Of a stretch of 64,000 nt of DNA, positions 9,408-19,696 are shown in pieces (positions within the stretch are counted from its first letter, which is position 1; each line of letters begins with the position of its first letter). This stretch comes from Gnomoniopsis sp. IMI 355080 (taxonomy: Eukaryota; Ascomycota; Sordariomycetes; Diaporthales; Gnomoniaceae): NCBI GenBank assembly GCA_027946555.1, contig JAPEVC010000002.1, forward strand, positions 350,571 to 414,570. The letters run 5' to 3'. The position numbers were made by a program, and so were the translations under genes. The notes under the pieces are model-generated. The model saw nothing but the letters and a program-made list of their open reading frames with translations. It searched no databases and had not been told where the DNA came from.

Positions 9408-11368
9408 CTAAGACACTTCATAGAAGACGAGTTTCGTGGGTAGAAATTGGTCACTAACCAGCAAAATTGGACCCGTCCACCCAATCGCTACTCCCACGAA
9501 AGCCAGCAACGTATTGCCCCAACCGTAACCCAGTCTCGCGTACAGGCTCGGCGCAAACAAGGGGAACCCAAAGCCTGCCAAACTCCTCAATACGGTGCCT
9601 GCAGCGACGGCGGACGCCGCGTAGCGAGTATAGGTGTCAACAAGGAACCCTTGGATACATTGAAAGCCTATGATGGTCCCCATGGCGAGAATCGCAACCC
9701 CGATATCAGGTCCGATCCAGAGCGTCTTGTACTGCGCCGTCCAACCATATATTACGAGCCCCACGGGCATGAGAATACCCCCTGGAATCATCCTACATCA
9801 TGTTTGTGTGTAAGCAAAAAATTCACCCACGCTGAAAATGGCTCCAACAAGATAAAGGGAGGTCTGCTTGAGGTACTCCTCGGCCTGGATGTTTCGGAAT
9901 GAGAAAATGAGGGAATATCACGGAGCCCCAACATACTCACATAGGTATTCGAAACTCTGGTCGTCCTACCGTCACGCCATAAAGCTTTTTCAAACGCGCG
10001 TATATTCTATCTTGCAACGGTGCGCACGTCTGCGCACCGAGGAAGAAGCCAATGCCCAGGGCGATGTAGTGAAGCCCACCAATACCAGTACTGAAGCCAT
10101 ATGATATCCAGAGAGTGGGAAAAGTAGACAGAAGGAGGTACATAAGCCCGTATAGGAACATCATATACAAGGCAAGGACCTGAATGATCGGCTGTGTGAA
10201 GAGCATGCGAAAGGGTCGCACGATGGCAGTCGCCAGCGTAGCTCTGACTGTCTTGCTTGCATTGTCGAAATCTGTGTACAAGGCCTTATTTCCAGTCTCT
10301 TTGATAAGCTTTTCCTTGCGCCACCGGAGCAACACAGGCGTGTATGTCTCGCGGAGGAAGAAGAGACCGGCAACCTGGATCAGTGCGTCGGCTATGGTTG
10401 TCGCGAAGAAGATCCAGCGCCAGGAAACGTTCTCTGTGATGAAAGCACCTGCAAGCGGGCCAACAGCTGGACCAAGAAGGGGGCCCAGGGTATAGAGGGA
10501 CATTGCCCGACCTCTTTCCTCAGCGGTGAAGAGGTCAGAGAGGACACCACCCCCGATAGCGAGGGGCGCTGAACCTCCAAACCCGGCCAGGAATCGGAAA
10601 GCTATCAGCTCGCTGCTTGTGCGGCATAATCCGCAGCCAAGGTTAAAGAAGAGGTAGAAGAGATTGGCGCATTGAAGAACAATCACACGGCCATAAAGCT
10701 CGCTCAGGGGACCCAGCACAAGTGGCCCTATAGCGTAAGCTGGAAAACAGTCAGCGCCTTAGACCTTGGCCTATATTTCACGCAATTGGCAAACCTAGAA
10801 TGAAGATCGAGAGCGACAGTTCCTTTTCGAACTCGTTCTTCATGTTGAGCTCCGCGCCAATCGAGTTTAAGGCCGCTGCATGCAGGTAGTGTTTGTCAGT
10901 GAATGCTCATCAAAGGACATAGTCCTCACAAATGGACATTGCGAACAGAAGCAGGCGATGGCACGTACGAGCAGTCATTGACGATGAGACAGGCGATATG
11001 AAGGTGAAAATGCTGACAATTGTAACAGCAGCCCATTTCCTGCCAAAAGGCCATGTCTTAGGATTACCTGGATCGTCCACTTCCCAAGTCACAAGATTCT
11101 CGTCTGCAAGGTGGCACGGCGTCGGATTCTTCTCCAGCGGCTCGCCCAGCTCCACCTCGTGGCGACTCTCGATGCCATCTCTGACCATCGAGACGCTCCT
11201 CACGGCCTTCAGACCATGTGTGTGGCGTGGTCCCTCAGCACGACCTGTACGGCTCTCCCCGAAAATCGATGATGAAGACGAGCTCGACAATCCATCCTCC
11301 TCGGGCGCTTCTGGCTTACCGACCTCGTTGTGTCTGTTTCCTCGCGGGGCACTGTCGCCCTCCCCCAT
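9408..11368 (-). CDS. MFS DHA1-type multidrug/polyamine exporter
   Basis: Four exons on the minus strand (11368-10969, 10875-10795, 10739-9941, 9792-9408) give 554 residues. Joins are in phase and restore family segments: SSSMTAPALNSIG, SIFILAYAIGPLVLGPLSELYGR and EFRIPMMIPGGILMPVGL. The cytosolic N-terminus (about 110 residues) is acidic and Ser-rich. The first membrane span follows DDPGNPKTWPFGRKW, a signature of the fungal TPO/FLR1 12-span drug:proton antiporters. Later family marks are GPLAGAFITENVSWRWIFF, FQCIQGFLVDTYTRYAASAVAA and GFGFPLFAPSLYARLGYGWGN. The expected role is proton-driven export of drugs, polyamines or toxins at the plasma membrane. The extreme C-terminus is uncertain: the usual WKYG-type ending is missing, and the frame runs a few residues past ...GWTGPILL to a stop at 9408, where a further small intron is possible. 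The start at 11368 is also tentative. Confidence 0.87.
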
Positions 11369-12686
11369 CCGCTGCCCTGAGAGTTCTGAGACAGAATATT
11401 CACGTATGAGGGCTCAAGAGGTTCACCATCGTTTCGCTGTTGGGTCTCGGCTGTTTGGTTTCCAGGATCCTCTTGCGTTATCCTTATGGCTGCTTGCGAG
11501 CTGTACGGGACGGGCATGTTTTCTTGGTAATCCACCCTCGAGATCTGCCTTTCCAAGTAGCAAAGTCCGCCACGCGCATAAATCTCGTCGAATGACCAGT
11601 ATCAACGCAGACGAAGGACCATCACTTTGAGCAGGACATGGACGACCTCGAATGGGGCCAAGCTGCAACTTTTGCAGACACCAGTCTGTTCGATCTATGC
11701 AGTCAATCGATTTCTCACACCGCCTGGTGATCAAAGAGAGAAGATCAGGCTAGAGTGGAGTGTGTGAGTGGAAGGCGATGTCTTGAGTTGGATTGCTCCT
11801 GCCTACGAGAGGTGCCTCAACAATTCTCGGGCTGCTACTCTTCGCATGGCAATCAACCCACCGACTGCCAGCCACTCACTGACTGGGAAGGTCTTACTCG
11901 GGTGCCGACAGCGCGCTGAATCAAAAGAAAATTCGGTCATACACGGATATAACACGGGATAAACACCGAGGCCGATTTTGTTGAAGAGGGGTGCGGCAAT
12001 AAGCTCTTGAGACGTTCGAATTGGGCGGAGTTGGCCGGAAGGTGTTATCAGCGCAAGCGTCGACATAACTCGATGTCCTATTTGGAACGCGAATTTGGAC
12101 AGTAGGCGTATCCACAGTACTGATGCACGGTATTACCAGGTTTAATTAGTATCAGAGAATCGAAAGGCCGCCCCGCCAGCAATTATCCCCACAAGTGCGT
12201 CCCTTAGACAGTGTTCAATTGATACCACTGCAGTTTATTAGCATACACAACAGGAGTGTATACATCATATATAGCAGACAAATCTTCAGGAAGAATGTAT
12301 CATTCAGGCTCCTTTGACTGAAGGAGCAAAGCCCAATACCCCATGGCGCCAAATGCCAATCGCATTCCTGCACATAGATAGCAGATGTCGTAGTCACGGC
12401 GCAACACCATTGTTGGAGGGGCCTATTTCTTCGAAAGCCGTCAGACCAGACCGGACCGTACGAGAGGTCTATCCAACATCCAGCGTGCTTCGGAATGCCG
12501 TCAAAAGCCGCGTCAACTCGTCTCCTTTTGAAAGAATCATACCAGCCATCCATAAAACGCCGTCCCTTATCCATCCTTTTGCCTTCAAAGCCCAGAGAAA
12601 GAGGAACACCAAGGCGATGCCAAGAGACCAGAACCGGGTATCAATCAGGATTCGAAAATTGTTACACCTTTCTCGTCACGCGAGAA
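11369..12686. other. Intergenic region upstream of the MFS gene and downstream of La
   Basis: About 1.3 kb without a supported gene. The part near 11369 is presumably the MFS promoter and the part near 12686 the La 3' region. The open frames present are short, basic and unlike any family I know. Confidence 0.6.
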
Positions 12687-14109
12687 TCACTCCTCAGCCT
12701 TGACAGGAGCGGCCTCTACCTTGACCTCCGACTCGGTCTTGGTGTCAACCTTCTTGGCGGCAGGCTCGCCATCGGCAGCGTCGTTCTCACGGGAGCGCTT
12801 GTTGGCGGAGCCAGACTCGTCGTTGTTGTCATTAGCGCGCTCGTCGTTGCGATCACGACGACCGTGGCCACGGTTGCGGTCCTCGGCCTTGCGAGTTTTC
12901 CAGTCGTCAGGGTCGCCTCCATTGCGACGGTCACGTCCACCGCGGCCCCGGCCACCGCCACGACCACGTCCACGACCACGATCACCTGGTACAAGGTTAG
13001 TGACGATATCTTGGCGCAAGGCACCAACGCATTGGGAACTCACCTCGGAAACCTCGGCCGCCACGGCCGCCACGACCACCATCGCCGTCGAAGCGATCCT
13101 CCTTAGGACCCCAGAACGAACGGCGCGTCTGTTCGGACGGCGCAAGCTTGCCCTCAGCGATGAGTCTGCTCTTCTCGTCGACGTACTCTTGCTTGCCCAT
13201 GATCTTCAGATCGTGACCCTGCCACTTAGGAAGGGGGTCTAGGGCCAAGAAAGCCTTGGCTTGCTCGGGCGTCTCAAACTCGACAAACACAGAGCCCTTG
13301 AAGAGGCCCTCGGGGGTGCGTCTCAGACGGATAGCGTTGACGGTCTCGAAACGGGCAAAGAAGGCCTCAATATCGAATTGCGTAGAAGGCTTCTCGTCAC
13401 CGAAGCCCTTAGCGTAGACGGAGCGGGCGTTGAGGTTGCCGCGCTTGGATGGAGAGTAGGGCTCGCGACGGGCGATGAGCTCTTGGCCCGGCTCGCCAGA
13501 GAGGACGAGGTGCTTGCTGTCCTTGAGGGCGTCGACAATAGCCTCATATGGCTTGAAGTTGCGCATGCGACCGAAGCTACAGATGATGCTGAGGGGAATG
13601 GGGCGGTTCTCGGTGCCACCAACCTTCGTCCACAGGAACTTATCCTGGGGCAGGTTGCTGTTGCCCAAGTAGAACTCGACCTGAAACTATGTGAGCACAA
13701 GGACGAGAAGGAGAATAGAACTGCTGTTTCTTCGTACCTGGGTGCGAATCTGGCCGGGGATTTTGGCTGGGTCATCAGTGATGGGTGCGAGGGATGGGTC
13801 GAACTTGTTGTTATTGCGTGGATTAGAGTCGTCGTGTCTGGCGGTCGTCTTCAGGATGTCAACCTCCTTTTTCTCGTTCTCGTCCTTGACGTCCTGGTTG
13901 GCCGAGTCGTCTCCATTTTGGGTCTCCGCTTTGACGTCGCTCTCGGGTTTGGCATTGTCCTCTGTCTTTACATCGCCGCCATCGGTCTTGACAGTATCTT
14001 CGGTGTTGACGGTAGCACCCTCAACCTTGGTAACGGTGGTAGGCTCGGAAGCGACCTCGGTGTTGTTGGGCTCCTCAGCCTGGATGGATTTGGTAGCGTC
14101 GTCAGACAT
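12687..14109 (-). CDS. LHP1: La protein (La motif, RRM, RGG-rich tail)
   Basis: Three exons (14109-13738, 13680-13044, 12985-12687) give 435 residues. La proteins bind the UUU-OH 3' end of new RNA polymerase III transcripts, protect them and aid tRNA and snRNA maturation in the nucleus. The first 100 residues are acidic and disordered. The La motif spans about 110-200, with the hallmark VEFYLGNSNLPQDKFLW and later FKPYEAIVDAL. An RRM follows at about 215-290 (SVYAKGFGD as RNP2-like, KGSVFVEFETPEQA as RNP1-like). The C-terminus is a GRGGRG-rich box followed by a Lys/Glu tail with bipartite basic signals. Introns of 57 and 58 bp carry good GT-AG ends. An in-frame ATG 33 bases upstream (14142) exists, but MSDDA is the more usual start. 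It is divergent from uS4m. Confidence 0.92.
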
Positions 14110-14709
14110 CGTGAAGGGGCTCTTGAAAGGACCCAAGAACAAGGGTCAAGGCAGTTTAAAGTACAGTGCAGAAGGAACAACAAATTGTAAAATTAGCGCT
14201 GTGAAGACACAATTGGTAATACAGAGTTAGGATGGTGGGATGGTGGTGTTGAGTCGGAAGTCGGATTGCAAGGCGACCTTGAAGTCAGATGCGCTCTTAT
14301 CAAGTTGCGGGGCTGCACGTCGCCGATGGAACAAGTCCTTTTGGAAAGCCCACAATGGATGGCTGAATAACACAATGAATAGCCGTTTGTTGGGAGGGTT
14401 GGATTTGCAGATGCAAGTGGAAGATTCCAGGTTGGTGATGGAGAAGAAAAGGGCATTCGGCAGGTCGACACTTTTTTTTTTAAACCTGCACAGCGCGATA
14501 AAAGCTGATAATGCCAATTACCCCACACCCTTGCACTAGGGGTAGCTCTGGCAGCCGCAGAGGTGGCCCGTGCTTGGGGTACCTGGGTTCCCGTCCGAAG
14601 TCAAGAAATTTTGGGACATACGCGACAGCGACAACGAGTCCTTGACCTCACACGCTCATATTGGCAGTGTGTGGTATCACCACCCATCCAGTCCCCCACA
14701 ACAGTCAAG
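14110..14709. other. Divergent promoter region, La / uS4m
   Basis: About 600 bases between the start codons of two RNA/translation genes read outward. No gene is seen inside. A run of nine T at about 14471-14480 is the only obvious low-complexity element. It probably contains both 5' leaders and could act bidirectionally. Confidence 0.6.
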
Positions 14710-16499
14710 ATGAAGTTGCGGAGGACATTGAATTTCCACAGTCTGAGGAAGGGGGTAAGTTAATTAAAAAATGCCCAAGTCCAATTCCTTATTGCGTCTG
14801 CCCAAATTACAGCGCAACTGCTCTTGTGACAGCCTCCACTAACATATATCCTCTATTTTTCTCTGTAACAGAAAGTCCGCATGACATGGAACAAATACAA
14901 CCTCTTCAACCTCACAAATGTCCAGCGCACCATCCCCAACTTTATTCGCCGTACCTTCTTCCAGCAGAAATGGACCGCCAAAGCCCTCGCCCGTGCCTAC
15001 CACGGCGAGCACATCAAGGAGCAGAAATGGCAGCGCATGTTTGACCGCCGCCTCCGATCCGTCGTCGATATGAATCCAAAATACATGGCCCACAACGATG
15101 GCGCCGAGCAGGCCACTGGTCGGGGCTCCGGCCGCGACACTCCCCGGGCCGAGGACGTCACGCCCTGGCGCGCGATAGGCCAGGATCGCCAGTTCAAGCT
15201 CCGGGGCGGCTTGAATAAGGTGCTGTCGCCGGTGGTTGACAAGACCGAGGTGGACTTTTCCGAGAATGATGCCCAGACCTACAAGCAGACCAACATCCAG
15301 GAGAGCCAAGAGCCGACGCCATACATGAACATGTCGTTCGCGCCCATCGAGAGGAGGATCGATGTCGCCATTTTCCGGGCTATGTTTGCAAGCAGCACGC
15401 GTCAGGCGAGGAATATGGTCATTCACGGCAAGGTCAAAGTCAATGGGCTGCCGGTATGTAGTTCTAGTGAGATGGGCTGCGTTGCAACCACCTGCTAACT
15501 TGTGCTAACCCACAGATGAATCACGCAACATACCTTCTCAACCCTGGCGATATGTTCCAGGTTGATCCCGAGGCCGTCATGTTCGCCACGGGTAAAATAA
15601 AGCCCAAGTCCAAGAAGCCCGAAGAGGAAGACTCCGGAACGCCTCGACCCAAAATGTCAAGAAGGAGCAAGAGAAAAGCGAAAGCAAAGGCCGCAGGCGA
15701 CGGTGAAGCGACCGAAGACGCAGCTGCCGCTCCCGAAGCCGACGAGGGCTCATTAGAACCCGCCGAGGGCGAAGAAGCAGAAGCCGAGGCAGAGACAACA
15801 GCCAACAAAGTCTCTCCAGAGGATACCCCCGAAGCTCTTCAAAAGCGCCTCCGGTTCCTCGCCCGAAACTCGCGGGATTTACTCCAAGCCGACCAGAACT
15901 ACCTGTCTGTCAAGAAGAAGCGGCAGATGCGCGCCTTTCTGAAGCAAGCAAAGGAAATTTCCTCCAAGCTCGGCCGCAAGGACGGCGAGGGAGCCATCAC
16001 CGACGACCTAGTTACCACCATCAGCAACACCCTTAAGGAGCTGGCCATTAACGACCCCAAGATTGCCGAGCGCGCGGTGGAATCTGGTGCCTTCACGCCT
16101 GAGCAGACCGCCGAGGCCAAGGAGGCCGCGGAATCAGACACATCGAAGACGGAGACGTCGGAGACAAAGCTGTCGGGGGCAAAGGTGTCAGAACCGGCTC
16201 CGTCGCTACCCAAGCCATATCAGCTTAGTGACGAGGAGCAGATGCGGCTGGAGGAGATGGTGCGCGAGTACGAGGAAAATCCGGTGGACCCAACAAAGCC
16301 GTACAAGACGCCATGGGAGCCGAGGCCGTTTATGAGTCCGTTTGCGTTCATCCCACGGTACTTGGAAGTCAACCAGAATATCTGCGCCGCGGTGTACCTG
16401 CGGCATCCCGTGGCGAGGCAGGGTATGTCCGAGATACCAAGTCCATTCCCGCCGAGTGTACAAGAGCTGGCATTCAACTGGTACTTGCGGAGGAGGTGA
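14710..16499 (+). CDS. NAM9: Mitochondrial small-subunit ribosomal protein uS4m (Nam9-like)
   Basis: Three exons (14710-14754, 14872-15453, 15516-16499) give 536 residues. The start MKLRR...FHSLRKG followed after splicing by KVRMTWNKYNLFNL is the conserved N-terminus of fungal mitochondrial S4. The S4 RNA-binding domain begins near residue 175 (RRIDVAIFRAMFASSTRQARNM, cut here for length) and continues with VIHGKVKVNGLP. The middle (about 240-420) is a charged, Ala/Glu/Lys-rich disordered insert, much longer than in bacteria. The C-terminus ends in FNWYLRRR, as fungal members do. The protein should bind mitochondrial 15S rRNA early in small-subunit assembly. The introns are 117 and 62 bp with good consensus. 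It is divergent from La, with a 600-bp shared upstream region. Confidence 0.93.
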
Positions 16500-18027
16500 A
16501 ACTGTGGGTCGCGTATGTCGGAAACACCCAAAAGTGTATCTTTCCGTGAGACACCTGGGACGAGAAGCGAGAAATGGAGCCGCGGTGGCGTGGCTCACTT
16601 GGCGCTACAGGTGGTTATGAAGGGAGGTCGTAGACATGCTGAGCTGCTAGCTTGTGTATACTCGCCAGCCGTCTCGTCGCGGAGCATCTGCAGACTTGGA
16701 ACGAGACATATAGAAAGGGGTGGCACAAATTAGTAGCATGAGCACCAATGTAACACCACTTGATCAAACCACTTTCAAGAGTCCAGTACCATCTCCGCTC
16801 CCTTCGTCCCTGCTCCCCAACATAGTTTACAAATATAGTTGATCCACCAAGACGACCAAGGTTCAGCAAAATTCACGTAAGCATGCAATTTGTCGACGTG
16901 CGGTCCACAGCTGACGTAGCACGAGCCTCAAGGTTGCAGCCACGTAAGGACAGGGCGGATATCCGACATCCTCCCAAGAGACTGCGGTTTTAGATCGACC
17001 AGATTTGCTGAACTCAATCTAATATTGGCATTTCCTTCTAGGTAACTTACGTCAGTACACGGCCCAAGCGCAACACTGTACATCACGATAGCAAAGATTG
17101 CTGATGATGGATAATCATCATTTTCTGATTCAGAACCACTAAGACTAAGGAAGAGCTGCAGGGTGACAAGAAGGAAAATACTGTAGCAGTCGACTCGAAC
17201 AGGCCGGAAAGAAAGACGTGCTTGAGAAGCAGGGGGGTATGTAAGTAGAGCCGTCATATGCGATCCCAAATCCCGCTGCGAAAAACCCCGGGCGCATTCC
17301 ACATCTTCACGCTTGTGGCCCATTCCATCTCCATCCTGTCTCAAATCCCCTGTGACTAGGCATGGCAAACCGTTGCTGTCCCATCACTACGCGTTCCCAA
17401 CCACTCGCCCATAGAGTTCTCTCGGGTTCCGATTCAACGCCCCGCAAAGATGTGTGAAGAAATGTCCCCGAATGGTTGGTCGTAGGGCGCCATCGCAAGT
17501 GGACCAGACAGCCTCTGGCAATCGAGGGAGTCAACGTCCGTCGTAAATTAAAAGAAGTCGTATTTTCAATTGTCAACTCGACCAAAGTGTTTGAAGAAGA
17601 AGTGAGAAGCCAGCGCCATCCTTGCGCGTGCGTCAAAAAAACAATGCCAACTCCACTCCGCATCTGATGAAAGGTAGTCTAGGCTGTCTTCGAAAGATAC
17701 AGGCATTCATTGCTGATAGATCTCGAAGCCAAATTTTATGTCGCGTGAAGTTATTCGAGGAACCTGATTGAAGTTGCAGTTTCATCGTTCACTGGACAGC
17801 ATAGCCGGCTCGCTCTTCGATGTTGCCGTTACGTTGGCCACGCCCGATGGCCATGATGGACCCAAGCCGTTGCTAAAGACAGTGTAGGGTGCGTCTTGTC
17901 GGTAATTAAGGGGTATGTGGTGATTAAAAGGAAGATTGTGAAGACAGAATCGGAAAGAATCGGCGGGCTGGTATCGCAAAGACATGAGGCGTACGCGGAC
18001 ATGATCGTGGGAGGGTGAGGAGGCTTC
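16500..18027. other. Intergenic region between convergent uS4m and septin genes
   Basis: About 1.5 kb between two 3' ends. The frames present (for example 16928-17368 minus, 146 codons) show no domain, signal or conserved pattern I recognise. I see nothing else that I can name. Confidence 0.55.
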
Positions 18028-19696
18028 TTATCGGAGGGAGAAGCCCTTCCTCTTGCCCTCTTTTTCGATCGGCCGCCCACTTTCGACTCTGGCCTTCTTC
18101 TCCTCGAGCTCCAACCGCTGACGCTCCAGCTGTTCCTTCATTTCCCGGTGTCGGGCATACAGCTCCTCTTCGCTCTGCTTCAGTTTTGACTCCTTTTCGG
18201 CAACCTTTTGCTGGAAGACCATCTTCATCTCTGCTTCCATCTTGGCGAGCTTCTGTTCGTGAAGGGTACGCTCCTCCTCTTGCTTGACGGCAGGGTTGAC
18301 CTCCTTGAAAACACTGGGGTCCTGGGAGACGCCCATCTGAACGAGCTTGTCCGTTCGGTAGTTCTCGTACAGAAGGTTGTTGGTGTGCTCCTTGAGTTCC
18401 TCCATGTGCGTGCGGATAAGCATCTGTCGCAGCTTGACAAAGTCACAGTGCTCCTCGTTGTCGACCTCGACAACACCCCAGGGATACTGGCGACCGCGCA
18501 CCTTGCGCCCATCCGCGTTCGTGATCTCGTTAGTCGCACCAACAACAGCGAAGGGAACCTTGGACATTATCTCATTGTTCTCTGCAACTGTCTCCTCGTC
18601 ATCGAGCTCGTAGCGGGGTCCCTCGAAGATCTGGACGTTGTGGTGCTTGATGTCTGCCAGAATCTGTGCACGTGTCAGTATCCGACAGTACCAGGAGAGG
18701 ATATGGGCTTACTCTGGCCTTGAAGGCGGTGACCTCCTCATCCGTCAGGGTGTCAGACTTGGCAATGACGGGGATCAAGTTGACCTTGGTGTGCAGACGC
18801 TTCATGACCTCGATATCGAGAGGCTTCAAGGAGTGGCCAGTGGGCTGGATGAAAAAGACACAAGCGTGGATGCGGTTGTCAACAATGTTCATGCGGTTAA
18901 CCTTATTCTCAGCATCCAAGTATGCGTCGAAGCGCTGCTCGATGTTATCCGTGATGGGTCGCCAAGACTCATCATTGTTGACAAAATCACCGAAGCCAGG
19001 CGTGTCAACGACAGTCAACCTTAGACGAACGCCTGCCTCTTCGATGTCTGCACTGATGGACTGAATGGTGACAGTCTTGGGCAGGATGTCAAGGCTAGGT
19101 CCCTTACGCTCCTTGGGCGGGTACAGCGAAGTGTTGAACAGCGTGTTCACCAGGGTCGACTTTCCGAGACCAGACTCGCCTGAGGTGCTTGTCAGCGAAT
19201 GGGGCTCGCATAGTGCGGTAGGGGTTGGAAAAACTCACCAACAACCATGACGTTGAAGTTGAAGCCTTTGCGGACACTCTTGCGGTGCCATTGGTTGGGC
19301 AGATTAGCAAAGCCAACGTAACCAGTCAGCTTCCTGCGAACAATATTCTTGTTCTCAATCACGCCACCAGAGAGAGCTGTGACAGGGGCGTTAGATGAAG
19401 GCTCATGTGATTCGAAAGCGCTCTGGTCGACAGGAGAGGCGGGCTTGCCAGAGGGAATCTCAGGAGGAGAATCGACGGGGGCACCGTTCGAAGCTAAGAT
19501 GACAATTGCGTTAGCTTCAAATATCCTTCGCGAAATAAGCAGTACTAGTGCCCAGATGAATCGTGTCCAGGGAGCAATGCAAGATTCGAGGAGCCTGACA
19601 CTCAGCAAGTGGCATGACTTCGCGGTGGACGTGAAGCTCGTTCAGATCCAGGGCCTTCAACGGAGCAATTTTGGGGGCCGATTCGACGTCTAACAT
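18028..19696 (-). CDS. CDC3: Septin of the Cdc3 group (AspB in Aspergillus)
   Basis: Four exons (19696-19546, 19493-19239, 19179-18713, 18663-18028) give 502 residues. Septins are GTP-binding proteins that form hetero-oligomeric rods and rings at septa, hyphal tips and branch points. The polybasic stretch GYVGFANLPNQWHRKSVRKG before the G domain identifies the Cdc3 group. The P-loop GESGLGKS is at about 138-145, split by an intron. The G3 motif DTPGFGDF, the G4-like AKSDTLTDEE and the septin unique element with RGRQYPWGVVEVDN follow. The C-terminus is a long coiled coil (about 410-490) ending KRKGFSLR, again Cdc3-like. The 59- and 49-bp introns are clear. The first intron (19494-19545, with a GCTAAC branch site) and the start at 19696 are less sure, because the N-terminus is poorly conserved in the family. 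Confidence 0.93.

Noticed and set aside
9793..9940. Coding-looking stretch inside an exporter intron (reads roughly EEYLKQTSLYLVGAIFSV)
   Set aside because: Including it as an exon breaks the reading phase, whereas skipping it restores the conserved RIPMMIPGG junction.
10932..11630. 232-codon plus-strand frame over the exporter N-terminus
   Set aside because: Overlaps antisense the in-phase exporter exon 1 and has no family features.
13261..14230. Long open frames on the plus strand (up to 309 codons) opposite the La gene
   Set aside because: They are antisense shadows of the La coding region, hydrophobic Val/Leu/Ser-rich and without any domain, while the minus strand gives a complete La protein.
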